The notes under the pieces: generated by a model
Database searches by the model: none
Told to the model about the DNA's origin: nothing
Seen by the model: the letters and a program-made list of their open reading frames with translations, nothing else
Shown: positions 25,113-34,127 of the stretch, piece after piece
Numbering within the stretch: the stretch's first letter is position 1
Layout: the number at the start of each line of letters is the position of its first letter
Assembly (NCBI RefSeq): GCF_051195215.1
Contig: NZ_JBNAZM010000010.1
Location: forward strand, 58,610 to 122,609
Length of the DNA stretch: 64,000 bases
Source of the DNA: Arhodomonas sp051195215
Lineage (GTDB): Bacteria > Pseudomonadota > Gammaproteobacteria > Nitrococcales > Nitrococcaceae
Direction: 5' to 3'
Program-made: the position numbers and the translations under genes

Positions 25113-25135
25113 AAGGCGCGGCCCGGCCGCGCCTT
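25113..25135. terminator. Bidirectional terminator-like hairpin before cysQ end
   Basis: AAGGCGCGGC-CCG-GCCGCGCCTT is a perfect 10-bp stem with a 3-nt loop followed by TTA on the plus strand. It can end the riboswitch gene transcript. On the minus strand it immediately follows the cysQ stop. Confidence 0.6.
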
Positions 25136-25962
25136 TACCGCTCCTCCACCGGAAAGCCTTCCAGATAGCGCGCCCAATCCACGGACGGGTCGCCCACGGC
25201 GACGAAGTCGGGGTTGAGGACGGATTCCTTCGTGTTGTAGGTCAGCGGTGTGGCGTCGGTGCGCAGCACGCGACCGCCGGCGGCCTCGACCACGCACTGT
25301 GCGGCGCCGGTGTCCCATTCCGAGGTCGGGCCAAAGCGCGGATAGATGTCCGCTTCGCCCTGGGCGACGAGACAGAATTTCAACGAGCTGCCCATGGACG
25401 TGGTCTCGAATCCCGGCAGGCGTTCGAGCAGGGCGTCGACCCGTTCGCCGCGGTGGGAGCGGCTGACCACCGCGGTCCAGGGGCCATCGCCGGCGGCTCG
25501 CGTGTGGATGGGCGTGCGCTCACCATCGGCTTCCAGCCAGGCACCATCACCGTTGACACCCGTCCAGGTGCGCCCGAGCACCGGCGCGTGGACGACACCA
25601 ATGGTCGCGCGCCCGTTCTCGATAAGGGCGACGTTGACGGTGAATTCGCCGTTTTTCTTCACGAACTCCTTGGTGCCGTCCAGCGGATCCACCAGCCAGT
25701 AGGCGGACCATTCGCGGCGCTGCGCGTAGGGGGTCTGCGCGCCTTCCTCGGATAGCACGGGAAGTCGGGGCTCGAGCGCGGCGAGGCCTTCGCTCAGACA
25801 GGTATGGGCGGCGCGATCCGCCTCGGTGAGGGGGGAGTCGTCGTCCTTGGTCTCCACGTCGAAATCGCGGCGGTAGATGTTGAGGATACGTTCGCCGGCC
25901 TCGCGGACGAGGGGCAGCAGGCGTTCGGCGAGTTCGCGTCGGGTCGCGTCGTCCAGACTCAC
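25135..25962 (-). CDS. cysQ: 3'(2'),5'-bisphosphate nucleotidase CysQ
   Basis: 275 residues from a GTG start at 25962. Inositol-monophosphatase superfamily metal sites: DDDSPLTEADRAAH, then LPVLSEEG, then the strong WLVDPLDGTKEFVKKNGEFT, and later SEWDTGAAQCVVEAAGGRV. It hydrolyses 3'-phosphoadenosine 5'-phosphate from sulfate assimilation to AMP. The start overlaps the nudE stop by one base (TAGTG), so translation is coupled. nudE-cysQ linkage is common in gammaproteobacteria. Confidence 0.95.
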   Translation of the reverse strand: MSLDDATRRELAERLLPLVREAGERILNIYRRDFDVETKDDDSPLTEADRAAHTCLSEGLAALEPRLPVLSEEGAQTPYAQRREWSAYWLVDPLDGTKEFVKKNGEFTVNVALIENGRATIGVVHAPVLGRTWTGVNGDGAWLEADGERTPIHTRAAGDGPWTAVVSRSHRGERVDALLERLPGFETTSMGSSLKFCLVAQGEADIYPRFGPTSEWDTGAAQCVVEAAGGRVLRTDATPLTYNTKESVLNPDFVAVGDPSVDWARYLEGFPVEER

Positions 25963-26525
25963 TACGGGGTCTCCTCGGTTTCAGTGCGCAGTCGTTCGAG
26001 TGCCAGGAAGATGGCGGCGATGCTTCGCGCCTCGGTGAAATCGGGGCGGGCAAGCAGCTCTGTCAGCTCGGCGAGGGGCCAGGGCACCACCTCGATGGGT
26101 TCGGGCTCGTCGCCCGGCAGCGGTGCCTCGTAGAGGCCGCGGGCGAGCACGATCTGGGTGCTGTGTGCCATGTAGCCGGGTGCGAGCGTCAGATGGTGGA
26201 GTGTCTCCAGTCGTTCGGCGCCGAACCCGGTCTCCTCGCGCAGTTCACGGTTGGCGGCGGCGATGGGGTCTTCGCCGACTTCCACGAGCCCCTTGGGCAA
26301 GCCGAGCTCGTAGCGGCCGGTGCCGGCGGCGTATTCGCGGATGAGCACCAGTTCCCGGTCCCCGGTGACCGGTACCACCAGTACCGCGCCGCCGCCCCGC
26401 CCGGGGGCGAGGCGCTCGAATACCACCTCGGTGCCGTTGGCGAATCGCAGATCGAGCTGTTCGACGCGAAACAGCCGCGACTGGGCGACGATGGTGGCAC
26501 TGAGGGTCTCCGGCTTGCGGGCCAT
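25962..26525 (-). CDS. nudE: ADP compounds hydrolase NudE (Nudix)
   Basis: 187 residues starting at 26525 with GGAGAG upstream; an ATG 21 nt earlier is in frame but poorly placed. Complete Nudix box: GLVEVGEDPIAAANRELREE then TGFGA (G-x5-E-x7-REUXEEXGU). Upstream is LIREYAAGTGRYELGLPKG. NudE hydrolyses ADP-ribose, NADH and diadenosine polyphosphates. Coupled to cysQ; both dispose of adenine nucleotide by-products. Confidence 0.93.
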   Translation of the reverse strand: MARKPETLSATIVAQSRLFRVEQLDLRFANGTEVVFERLAPGRGGGAVLVVPVTGDRELVLIREYAAGTGRYELGLPKGLVEVGEDPIAAANRELREETGFGAERLETLHHLTLAPGYMAHSTQIVLARGLYEAPLPGDEPEPIEVVPWPLAELTELLARPDFTEARSIAAIFLALERLRTETEETP

Positions 26526-26646
26526 GCTGCTCTCCGGTTGCCGCACGCATACGTGAACAGGCTGCTATTGTACAGAACCAGCCCAGGCGGGGATCGGGGC
26601 GCCAACGCACTACACTCAGCGTGAGAGAGCACGCAAGGAGCGAGCG

Positions 26647-27378
26647 ATGAATGACCTGCGCGAGCGTATTCTTCGCGCCCACGGCGGTGACGCGGGTTGG
26701 CGGAGGCTCAGACGGCTGAGTGCGCGCGTGTCCATGGGGGGCAGCTTGTTCCTGGCGCATATGCAGCCACGCCCCCTACGTGACGCGGAAGTGGTGCTCG
26801 AGCCGCAGCGCTTTCGCATGAGCGTGACGCCGTTCACTGGTGACGGCCGCACGGGGGTGTTCGAGCCCCGACGGGTATGGATCCATAGCGACGACGGCAC
26901 GGTGATCGGCGAGCGTGGGGCGCCGGGCAGTGTGACGCGCTCGTTGCGCCACTGGATGGTGTGGGATGGTCTCGACCTGCTCTACGTACTCGGCCTGTGC
27001 ACGTGGCAGGCGCTATTGCTGCCGTTGATGCTCTGCCGCTCCGGCGTTGCTGTCGAGCCTGTCGGCACTTGCGAGGGGGACGACGGACGCCTGGAGTGTC
27101 TCGATGTTCATCTATCCAGCGATCTCCCGGTTCCCGCGACACACCAGCGATGGTATGCCGACGCCACGGGTTGCCTGCGCCGGGCGGATTACGCGCCGTT
27201 GGCCTGGGGGCGAATGGTGCGCGTCGGTCAGTTGCTCGATGCCCACGAGAGTGTGGACGGCGTTTTGCTCGCCAGTCATCAGACCGTGTATCCGTGCTGG
27301 CCACGGAGTCAGCTCATGCGCACCACGCGGGTGAGTTGGCTCACCGCGGAGGATGTGGTGCTGGATCATGGCGAGTAG
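26647..27378 (+). CDS. Conserved hypothetical protein
   Basis: 243 residues, ATG with AAGGAG 6 nt upstream. Opening NDLRERILRAHGGDAGWRRL and later VTPFTGDGRTGVFEPRRVWI, plus HWMVWDGLDLLYVLGLCTWQ, resemble an uncharacterised family whose members begin with a helix around AHGG and contain a PWDPLH-type block and a F/Y-F-DTTLLLRRxDY-type C-terminal strand (here WYADATGCLRRADY). The fold may be related to lipoprotein-carrier beta sheets, but that is a guess. A short hydrophobic patch (LLYVLGLCTWQALLLPLMLC) is conserved in position and need not be a membrane span. No signal peptide. Confidence 0.7.
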   Translation: MNDLRERILRAHGGDAGWRRLRRLSARVSMGGSLFLAHMQPRPLRDAEVVLEPQRFRMSVTPFTGDGRTGVFEPRRVWIHSDDGTVIGERGAPGSVTRSLRHWMVWDGLDLLYVLGLCTWQALLLPLMLCRSGVAVEPVGTCEGDDGRLECLDVHLSSDLPVPATHQRWYADATGCLRRADYAPLAWGRMVRVGQLLDAHESVDGVLLASHQTVYPCWPRSQLMRTTRVSWLTAEDVVLDHGE

Positions 27379-27408
27379 GCGCGCCCGTGCGTCGAAAGCA
27401 ATCAGCGC

Positions 27409-28335
27409 CTAACCCATGAGCGCACCCACGTGGGCCGCCGCGCTCGCCGCCAGGGCACGTGGATCGTAACCGCCCTCCAGGGTCGAGACGATGCGCCCGC
27501 CGCTGCAGTAGTCCGCGACCGCCGCGAGTTCTTCGGTGGCCCACGCGTAATCCTCCTCGGTGAGTGCCAGCCCGGCGAGGGGGTCCATGGCGTGGGCATC
27601 GAAACCCGCCGAGATCAGGATGAGCTCCGGCTCGAAGCGCGAGAGCGCGGTGACGATCTCGTTGTGGAAATGGGTCCGGAAGAGCTCCGAGTCGCAGCCG
27701 GCGACCAGGGGCACGTTGTACAGCGACGATTCGCGATTGTCCTGGCGTCGGCCCGTGCCGGGGAATAGCGGGCATTGGTGCGTGGATGCGTAGAGAAAGC
27801 CCTCGCGGCCGGCAAGCATGGCTTCGGTGCCGTTGCCGTGGTGCACGTCGAAGTCCACCACGGCGATGCGGTGTAGGCCGTGGGCGGCACGGGCGTGGGC
27901 GGCGGCCACCGCGATATTGTTGAACAGGCAGAATCCCATCGCTCGTGCGGGTTCGGCGTGATGCCCCGGTGGCCGGACCGCACAGAACACGCGGTCGGCT
28001 TCACGCGAGACCACCGCATCGACGGCCTGACAGGCCGCGCCCGCGGCACGCAGCGCTGCTTCGCCGCTAGCGGGGCTGACCACGGTGTCCGGATCCAGGT
28101 TGCGGAGACCTTCTTCGGGAATATCGGCGAGTATACGCTGCACGTACCCCCGCTCGTGGACACGTGCGAGCTGCTCGATAGTGGCCCGCTCGGCCTCGTG
28201 GCGCGCCAGCCCGGCAAAGCGTGGGGCCGACAGTGCATTCAGGATGACCCGGAGGCGGTCGGCATTTTCCGGATGGCCCGGCCCCGTGTCGTGGTCGAGG
28301 CAGGCCGGGTGGCTGATCAGCCAGGTGGCAACCAT
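27409..28335 (-). CDS. Histone deacetylase family protein (class II HDAC-like deacetylase)
   Basis: 308 residues from the ATG at 28335. Zinc-dependent deacetylase motifs are intact: general-base pair H125-H126 in RPPGHHAEP, zinc ligands D163 and H165 in DFDVHHGNGT, and D246 in SAGFDAHAMDP, plus GHPENADRLRV near the N-terminus. Bacterial members deacetylate acetylpolyamines, lysines or other amides; the substrate cannot be told here. Cytosolic. It lies downstream of the DUF4426 gene on the same strand with an 87-nt gap and converges with the hypothetical gene at 26647. Confidence 0.93.
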   Translation of the reverse strand: MVATWLISHPACLDHDTGPGHPENADRLRVILNALSAPRFAGLARHEAERATIEQLARVHERGYVQRILADIPEEGLRNLDPDTVVSPASGEAALRAAGAACQAVDAVVSREADRVFCAVRPPGHHAEPARAMGFCLFNNIAVAAAHARAAHGLHRIAVVDFDVHHGNGTEAMLAGREGFLYASTHQCPLFPGTGRRQDNRESSLYNVPLVAGCDSELFRTHFHNEIVTALSRFEPELILISAGFDAHAMDPLAGLALTEEDYAWATEELAAVADYCSGGRIVSTLEGGYDPRALAASAAAHVGALMG

Positions 28336-28422
28336 GGCGATTCTCTCTCTCCTCGACGGTTCCCCCGTCTGGATCCGGTCGACGGTTTCCAGGCTCACCG
28401 CACTGGAAACACCGACGGCACC

Positions 28423-28860
28423 CTATTGTTCAGGATAGAACCACTGCGTGAACGTCAGGGCGTGGGTCTGCGCCGTACCCGCGGGATGCACGCGCAGCTC
28501 CACCCGTAGTCTCTCCGGCGGACTCACCGGCGTGGTGCCGATATAGTAGATCGCCGTGCCTTCCGCCACTTTGCGCATGCGGATGGTACGGCGCTGGCCG
28601 ACTTCGTTTTCAGCGCTCGCCTCGATCGTCGCTGCCACGGGATCGCCGTTGCGCAGCACGCTCGCGGTCACGAGCGCGCGCCCGCGACTGCGCACCAAAT
28701 CGTAGGCGCGGGCGACTTCCGGCGTGAGCGTCGCGGTGGCGATAGCGTTGTAGTGAATCTCGTAGTCGCCGAAGCGCCGCAGGCGCTCGGCGTTAGCGGG
28801 TAGCGCCACGGCGGTGAGCACAACGACGGCGACGATGCGGAGGACGGCGCGTATCGGCAT
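28423..28860 (-). CDS. DUF4426 family exported protein
   Basis: 145 residues from the ATG at 28860 with GGAG upstream. Signal peptide PIRAVLRIVAVVVLTAVALP then ANA, so probably periplasmic. The mature start ERLRRFGDYEIHYNAIATAT and C-terminal THALTFTQWFYPEQ are typical of DUF4426, a small beta-rich family that in gammaproteobacteria commonly sits beside metW/metX, as here. Function unknown. Confidence 0.85.
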   Translation of the reverse strand: MPIRAVLRIVAVVVLTAVALPANAERLRRFGDYEIHYNAIATATLTPEVARAYDLVRSRGRALVTASVLRNGDPVAATIEASAENEVGQRRTIRMRKVAEGTAIYYIGTTPVSPPERLRVELRVHPAGTAQTHALTFTQWFYPEQ

Positions 28861-28966
28861 TTGGCTCTCCCTCGCGGTCTGTGTGCGTACTCCCACCGAT
28901 TATACGGCCTCTGCCCCGGGCGAGACCGGGGTGCTCATCAAGGCAACGAATTCGTGTTCCGGGGCA

Positions 28967-29569
28967 CTAGCGCCGCCGGAACCGATAGAGCGCGACCTCC
29001 GCGAAAAGGTTCGGCAGGATGCCTGCCACTCGCGGACGTCGTAGCTCGTGAGTGAGGACTTCACGCTCGAGCAGGCGGATGCCGCGGCTGTGGCAGAGCT
29101 TCTCGAAGTCGTCCAGTGTGCACAGGTGAATGTTGGGCGTCTCGTACCAGGCGTAGGACAACGCGCCGCTTACGGGCATGCGTCCGCGCACCGCCAGATA
29201 GTAGCGCAGCCGCCAGTAGCCGAAGTTGGGAAACGTGACGATGCCTTCGCGGCCGACGCTCAGCATCTCGTCCAGCAGGAGATCCGGGCGCCGCACCGAT
29301 TGCAGCGTCTGGGTCATCACCACGTAGTCGAACGAGTCGGCGTCGAAGTCCGATAGCCCCTGATCCAGGTCGGATTGCAGAACGTTGACGCCGCGCTCGA
29401 CGCAGTGGCGGATCTTCTCCGGGTCGATCTCCAGTCCGTAGCCGGTGCACCGGCGTGTGGTGTAGAGGTAGTGGAGCAGTGTGCCCTCACCGCAGCCGAG
29501 GTCGAGCACGCGGCAGTTGGGCTCGATCCAGTCGGCGACCACCTGCAGGTCTGCACGCAAGCCCGTCAT
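28967..29569 (-). CDS. metW: Methionine biosynthesis protein MetW
   Basis: 200 residues, methyltransferase-like fold with SAM-site motif VLDLGCGEGTLLHYL and the family stretch FPNFGYWRLRYYLAVRGRMP. MetW is needed together with MetX for homoserine acylation in many proteobacteria. Its start overlaps the metX stop by 4 nt (ATGA at 29566-29569). Complete. Confidence 0.96.
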   Translation of the reverse strand: MTGLRADLQVVADWIEPNCRVLDLGCGEGTLLHYLYTTRRCTGYGLEIDPEKIRHCVERGVNVLQSDLDQGLSDFDADSFDYVVMTQTLQSVRRPDLLLDEMLSVGREGIVTFPNFGYWRLRYYLAVRGRMPVSGALSYAWYETPNIHLCTLDDFEKLCHSRGIRLLEREVLTHELRRPRVAGILPNLFAEVALYRFRRR

Positions 29570-30720
29570 GCCCCGACCTCCCCGGCCACTCGGCTCATGT
29601 AGCCGCCGAAAACCGCCAGGTATTGGTCAATGGGCATGAGAAAGGCGTCATGACCGTGATCGGCTTCGATTTCGGCATAGCTCACATCCTTGTTGCCGTC
29701 GAGCAGCGCGCGCAAGATTTCGCGGGAGCGGCTCGGCGGGAATCGCCAGTCGCTGGTGAACGAGAGCACCAGGAACTTGGCCTGCACGTGCGCCAGCGCG
29801 CGCGAGAGGTCCCCTCCATGAGCGGCGGCCGGATCGAAATAGTCCAACGCCTTGGTCATGAGCAGATACGTGTTGGCATCGAAGCGGTTGATGAACGCAC
29901 GCCCCTGATAGCGCAGATAGCTCTCGACCTCGAATTCCACGCCGAAGTGGAAGTCATAGTCCGGTTTGCCCTCGCGTAGCTCGCGGCCGAACTTCTCGCG
30001 CATGGCTTCATCGGAGAGGTAGGTGATGTGGCCGAGCATGCGCGCGAGCATGAGCCCCCGGCGCGGGATCGTGCCCGCAGCCTGATAGCGCCCTTGGTGG
30101 TAGTCCGGGTCGGAGCGAATGGCCTGGCGGGCGACCTCGTTGAAGCCGATGTTCTGCGCCGAGAGTTTTGGGGCGGCGGCGATCACCACCGCGTGGGCGA
30201 TTCGCTCCGGGAAGTCGATCGTCCACCGTAGTGCTTGCATGCCGCCGAGGCTGCCGCCGACCACCGCCGCCCAGCGGTGAATACCCAGGCGGTCGGCGAG
30301 GCGGGCCTGGCTCGCCACCCAGTCGCGCACGGTGACCATGGGGAAATCCGGCCCCCAGGGCTCGCCGGTGGCCGGGTTGACGGTAGCCGGGCCGGTGGAG
30401 CCGTGGCAGCCACCGAGGTTGTTGCAGCACACGACGAAGAACCGGTTGGTATCGATGGGCTTGCCCGGCCCGATGCAAGTCTCCCACCAGCCGGGCTTGC
30501 GATCCTCGAGCGTCTGGTAACCGGCGGCATGGTGATTACCTGACAGCGCATGGCAGATGAGCACGGCGTTGCTGGCATCGGCATTGAGCTCGCCGTAGGT
30601 CTCGTAGACCAGCTCGTAGCCCGGTAGCTCGCGGCCGCACTCGAGGGCCAGCGGCTCGTCGAAGCGTGCGTGGCGCGGTGCCACCAAGCCGACGGAATCG
30701 CGCGGGATGGTCTCTGGCAT
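29566..30720 (-). CDS. metX: Homoserine O-acyltransferase MetX
   Basis: 384 residues, alpha/beta hydrolase-type MetX. Nucleophile S157 in GGSLGGMQALRW; acid and histidine from SFTSDWRFPP and EADHGHDAFL. It activates homoserine for methionine synthesis using acetyl- or succinyl-CoA. Many gammaproteobacterial MetX enzymes paired with MetW use succinyl-CoA, which I cannot decide by eye. Own promoter upstream (30755-30782). No SAM riboswitch was seen in the 115-nt leader region. Confidence 0.95.
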   Translation of the reverse strand: MPETIPRDSVGLVAPRHARFDEPLALECGRELPGYELVYETYGELNADASNAVLICHALSGNHHAAGYQTLEDRKPGWWETCIGPGKPIDTNRFFVVCCNNLGGCHGSTGPATVNPATGEPWGPDFPMVTVRDWVASQARLADRLGIHRWAAVVGGSLGGMQALRWTIDFPERIAHAVVIAAAPKLSAQNIGFNEVARQAIRSDPDYHQGRYQAAGTIPRRGLMLARMLGHITYLSDEAMREKFGRELREGKPDYDFHFGVEFEVESYLRYQGRAFINRFDANTYLLMTKALDYFDPAAAHGGDLSRALAHVQAKFLVLSFTSDWRFPPSRSREILRALLDGNKDVSYAEIEADHGHDAFLMPIDQYLAVFGGYMSRVAGEVGA

Positions 30721-30754
30721 TCGCTGGGAGGCCCTAAGCGTAGACGAGCAGCCG

Positions 30755-30782
30755 ATACTAGCAGACGCGCGGGGCCTTGCAA
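30755..30782 (-). promoter_or_regulatory. Sigma-70 promoter of metXW
   Basis: Read on the minus strand: TTGCAA (30782-30777), a 16-nt spacer, TAGTAT (30760-30755), 34 nt before the metX ATG. It lies just beyond the yggT terminator hairpin, as expected for a separate unit. Confidence 0.5.
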
Positions 30783-30786
30783 GACA

Positions 30787-30808
30787 GCCGCCGCGTTGCC
30801 GCGGCGGC
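30787..30808. terminator. GC-rich terminator-like hairpin after yggT
   Basis: GCCGCCGCG-TTGC-CGCGGCGGC forms a perfect 9-bp stem with a 4-nt loop, 28 nt past the yggT stop on the minus strand. There is no long T tract. It separates the yggS-proC-yggT unit from metXW. Confidence 0.5.
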
Positions 30809-30835
30809 GCTCGGGCGGTGAGGCCTCTCGTGGCG

Positions 30836-31411
30836 TCAGATCAGCGGCGGTGCCACGTGGTTGAGCGGCGGCATCACCAGCATCTTGAGCACCTGCAGCA
30901 GAACGATGGCCACCAGCGGCGTCAGGTCCAGGCCGCCGATCATGGGAACGATCTGGCGGATTGGACGCAGCACCGGCTCGGTGAGGCTGTAGAGCAGGGT
31001 CTGGGCCGGATGGTAGCGATCCGGCGGCATCACCCACGAGAGCACCGCCTGGATGATGATTGCGATCAGGTAGAGATTGAACAGCAGCGCGAGCAGTTCC
31101 GCCGGAGTGCGCACGAACACGTACGCGAGTCTCGGTGTCACGCCGTAGACGAGCATCACCAGCGACAATGACACCGCCTGCAGCAGCACCATGAGCACCA
31201 CGGCGGAGAGGTCCACGCCGCCCACTCCGGGGATGATTCGCCGAAGCGGTCGCAACACCGGTTGGGTGATGTGCACCAGGAATTGCGATAGGGGGTTGAA
31301 GAAGTCCGCCCGCGTCCACTGCAGCAGAAAGCGCAGCATTACCGCCAGGATGTAGAGGCTGAAGGCCGTGTGGATCAGGAATGCGAGCGGATTCCCCAGG
31401 TAGTTGCCCAT
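30836..31411 (-). CDS. yggT: YggT family membrane protein
   Basis: 191 residues with two YGGT repeats, each ending in the PVLRPLRRIIPGVGG / PVLRPIRQIVPMIGG motif, and about four membrane helices. The start overlaps the proC stop by one base (TAATG). YggT proteins are small inner-membrane proteins linked to osmotic or envelope processes in other bacteria; the mechanism is unknown. Third gene of the yggS-proC-yggT unit. Confidence 0.93.
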   Translation of the reverse strand: MGNYLGNPLAFLIHTAFSLYILAVMLRFLLQWTRADFFNPLSQFLVHITQPVLRPLRRIIPGVGGVDLSAVVLMVLLQAVSLSLVMLVYGVTPRLAYVFVRTPAELLALLFNLYLIAIIIQAVLSWVMPPDRYHPAQTLLYSLTEPVLRPIRQIVPMIGGLDLTPLVAIVLLQVLKMLVMPPLNHVAPPLI

Positions 31412-32238
31412 TACTGCTCCCCCAGCATGTCCCCGATTTCCTGCGCCCGTTTCGCCGCCGCCTTCAGTGCGCGGCCGTAGAGCGCGCGTACGTCACCGTC
31501 CTCCAGCGTCGAGAGGGCAGCGTCAGTGGTACCGTTCGGAGAGGTGACCCGCTCGCGCAGGCGTGCCGGCGTCTCATCGCTTTCCAGGGCCATGCGTGCA
31601 GCGCCGAGCGCCGTCTCGAGCGTGAGCAGCCGGGCCTTCTCCCGCGGTAGGCCGAGATCCACGCCGGCGTCCTCGATCATCTCCATGAGCAGGAAGAAGT
31701 ATGCCGGACCGCTGCCGGAGACGGCGGTCACCGCATCCATGAGCGCCTCGTCGTCGAGCCACTCGGTCACCCCCACGGCGCGCAGCAGCGATTCCGCGAG
31801 GTTCCGCTGCTCCGCGGTCACGTTCGCGTTGGCGTAGAGTGCCGTGGCACCGGTTTGCACCATCGACGGCGTGTTCGGCATGGTGCGCACCACGGCGGCG
31901 TCACCGCCGAGCCAGCGACGGATGTCGGGCTCGCGCAGACCCGCGGCGATGGAAATCACCACGCTGCCCTGGGCACGGATGCGCTCGCCGAGGGGCTCGG
32001 CGACAGTCTTGACCACCTGGGGTTTGACCGCGAGAACGATGGCCTCGGCGCCGTCCGCCGCCTCCTCGTTGGAGGCGTACGCGCGGATGCCGAAGCGCCC
32101 GGTGAGCTCGTCGCGGTGTTTCTCGCTGGGATCGGCGACGCGGATACGATCGGCCGGATACCCGTCGGCCACCAGGCCGCCGATGAGGCTGCGGGCCATA
32201 TTGCCGCCGCCGATGAAAGTGATGGTGCGGTCGTTCAT
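31411..32238 (-). CDS. proC: Pyrroline-5-carboxylate reductase
   Basis: 275 residues from the ATG at 32238; the longer open frame is a reading of yggS DNA. N-terminal NAD(P) fold TFIGGGNMARSLIGGLV; conserved AVKPQVVKTV, RTMPNTPSMVQTGATALY and the C-terminal dimer helix signature AVSGSGPAYFFLLMEMIEDAG, ending with RERVTSPNGTTDAAL. Final step of proline biosynthesis. Sixteen nt separate it from yggS. Confidence 0.97.
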   Translation of the reverse strand: MNDRTITFIGGGNMARSLIGGLVADGYPADRIRVADPSEKHRDELTGRFGIRAYASNEEAADGAEAIVLAVKPQVVKTVAEPLGERIRAQGSVVISIAAGLREPDIRRWLGGDAAVVRTMPNTPSMVQTGATALYANANVTAEQRNLAESLLRAVGVTEWLDDEALMDAVTAVSGSGPAYFFLLMEMIEDAGVDLGLPREKARLLTLETALGAARMALESDETPARLRERVTSPNGTTDAALSTLEDGDVRALYGRALKAAAKRAQEIGDMLGEQ

Positions 32239-32254
32239 CTCTACTCGCCTCCCG

Positions 32255-32941
32255 TCAGTACTGGCGATGGCCGAAGATCGCGGTGCCGACGCGGACCAGG
32301 GTCGAGCCCTCGGCGACGGCCGCTTCCAGGTCCGCGGACATGCCCATGGACAGTGTATCCAGCTCGAGGCCGTGTTCGCGTAACGACTCGAGCAGCTCGC
32401 GCAGCCGGGCGAACGGCTCACGCTGAGCCTCGAAGCTCTCCGCCGGTGCGGGGATCGCCATGAGCCCCCGCAGATTCAGGCGCGGCAGCTCCGAGATGGT
32501 GGCGGCGAGCGCCGGGACCGCCTCCGGCGTGAGCCCGGACTTGCTCGACTCGCCACTGACGTTGACCTGCAGGCAGCAGTCGAGCGGCGGCAGGTGCTCC
32601 GGGCGCTGCTCGCTGAGACGACGGGCGATTTTCAGCCGGTCGATCGTGTGCACGACGTCGAACCGCTCGGCGACCGTGCGGGTCTTGTTCGACTGCAGCG
32701 GGCCGATGAAGTGCCAGGTGATGGCGAGATCGGCGAGGGCGTCGATCTTCGCCGTGGCGTCCTGGAGGTAGTTTTCGCCGAAGGCCCTCTGGCCGGCGGC
32801 GGCCGCCTCGCGAATGGCTTCCGGCGGTTTGGTCTTGCTCACCGCGAGGAGCTCGACGCTTCCGGGTGGGCGCGCAAAGCGTCGCTCGGCGGTGCGAATG
32901 CGGTCACGGACTTGCTCGAGGCGCTGGGTGATGGTGTTCAT
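32255..32941 (-). CDS. yggS: PLP homeostasis protein YggS
   Basis: 228 residues, alanine-racemase-like barrel binding PLP. PLP lysine in LAVSKTKPPEAIREA; then FGENYLQDATAKI, WHFIGPLQSNKTRTV, LQVNVSGESSKSG, and C-terminal LSMGMSADLEAAVAEGSTLV followed by RVGTAIFG. It regulates PLP and amino-acid pools. Divergent from pilT across an 86-nt gap, the same arrangement as in Pseudomonas. Confidence 0.96.
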   Translation of the reverse strand: MNTITQRLEQVRDRIRTAERRFARPPGSVELLAVSKTKPPEAIREAAAAGQRAFGENYLQDATAKIDALADLAITWHFIGPLQSNKTRTVAERFDVVHTIDRLKIARRLSEQRPEHLPPLDCCLQVNVSGESSKSGLTPEAVPALAATISELPRLNLRGLMAIPAPAESFEAQREPFARLRELLESLREHGLELDTLSMGMSADLEAAVAEGSTLVRVGTAIFGHRQY

Positions 32942-33027
32942 TGTTGCCTGGTTCAGGGTCTATCTGTAGCTTCTGCGCTCAGTCGGAAGTCACAACGAAC
33001 ACCACGGAATGTCTGCTCGGGGGACGG

Positions 33028-34065
33028 ATGGACATCGCAGATCTGCTTGCCTTCGGCGTAAAGAACAACGCCTCTGACCTGCATCTCTCCGCTGGTTTGC
33101 CGCCAATGATACGTGTCGACGGCGACGTGCGTCGAATCAACCTGCCCGCCATGGAGCATCAGCAGGTGCACTCGCTGATCTACGACATCATGAACGACAA
33201 GCAGCGGCGCGACTACGAGGAATACTACGAGACGGATTTCTCCTTCGAGATAAAAGGGCTCGCGCGCTTCCGCGTCAACGCCTTCAACCACAACCGCGGC
33301 GCCGGCGCCGTTTTCCGGACCATCCCCTCGACCGTGCTCACTCTGGATGACCTGGGGGCGCCGGAGGTGTTCAAGCAGATCGCCGACAACCCGCGCGGGC
33401 TGGTCCTCGTCACCGGGCCCACCGGTTCCGGCAAGTCCACCACGCTGGCGGCGATGGTGGACTACAAGAACGAGAACTATCACGAGCACATTCTGACCAT
33501 CGAGGACCCCATCGAGTTCGTCCACGATTCCAAGAAGTGCATCGTCAACCAGCGCGAGGTCCATCGCGACACCCACGGCTTCGCCGAGGCCCTGCGCTCG
33601 GCGCTGCGCGAGGACCCGGACGTCGTCCTCGTCGGCGAGCTGCGCGACCTCGAGACCATTCGCCTGGCGTTGACCGCGGCCGAGACGGGTCATCTCGTCT
33701 TCGGCACCTTGCACACCAGCTCCGCGGCGAAGACCATCGATCGCATCATCGACGTCTTTCCCGCCGCCGAGAAGGCCATGGTCCGGTCGATGCTCTCCGA
33801 GTCCCTGCGCGCAGTGATCTCCCAGAGCCTGCTCAAGCGCGCCGGCGGTGGCCGGATTGCCGCCCATGAGATCATGATCGGCACGCCGGCCATCCGCAAC
33901 CTGGTGCGCGAGGACAAGGTGGCGCAGATGTACTCCGCCATTCAGACCGGCCAGGGCCAGGGCATGCAGACCCTCGATCAGAACCTCCAGCAGCTCGTGC
34001 GCCGGGGGCTCATCTCGCGCGCCGACGCCCGGGCCAAGGCGGTGGCGAAGGAACAGTTCAACTAA
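33028..34065 (+). CDS. pilT: Type IV pilus retraction ATPase PilT
   Basis: 345 residues from the ATG at 33028 (MDIADLLAFGVKNNASDLHL); upstream in-frame codons lack homology. Walker A GPTGSGKST at 130-138, Asp box ILTIEDPIEFVH, Walker B VVLVGELRDLETIRLALTA, His box TGHLVFGTLHTSSA, and the PilT-specific AIRNLVREDK motif near the C-terminus. A hexameric motor that depolymerises pili for twitching. pilU follows 62 nt downstream. Confidence 0.97.
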   Translation: MDIADLLAFGVKNNASDLHLSAGLPPMIRVDGDVRRINLPAMEHQQVHSLIYDIMNDKQRRDYEEYYETDFSFEIKGLARFRVNAFNHNRGAGAVFRTIPSTVLTLDDLGAPEVFKQIADNPRGLVLVTGPTGSGKSTTLAAMVDYKNENYHEHILTIEDPIEFVHDSKKCIVNQREVHRDTHGFAEALRSALREDPDVVLVGELRDLETIRLALTAAETGHLVFGTLHTSSAAKTIDRIIDVFPAAEKAMVRSMLSESLRAVISQSLLKRAGGGRIAAHEIMIGTPAIRNLVREDKVAQMYSAIQTGQGQGMQTLDQNLQQLVRRGLISRADARAKAVAKEQFN

Positions 34066-34127
34066 ATCGATAGCGATTGCCGCGTGCGTCAGCGCGGCAT
34101 CGACAGGGGTGCGAAGAGGGGCGCGAC

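Noticed and set aside
30721..30835. Possible SAM riboswitch before metX
   Set aside because: No SAM-I, SAM-II or SAH consensus; the gap holds only a promoter and a terminator-like hairpin.
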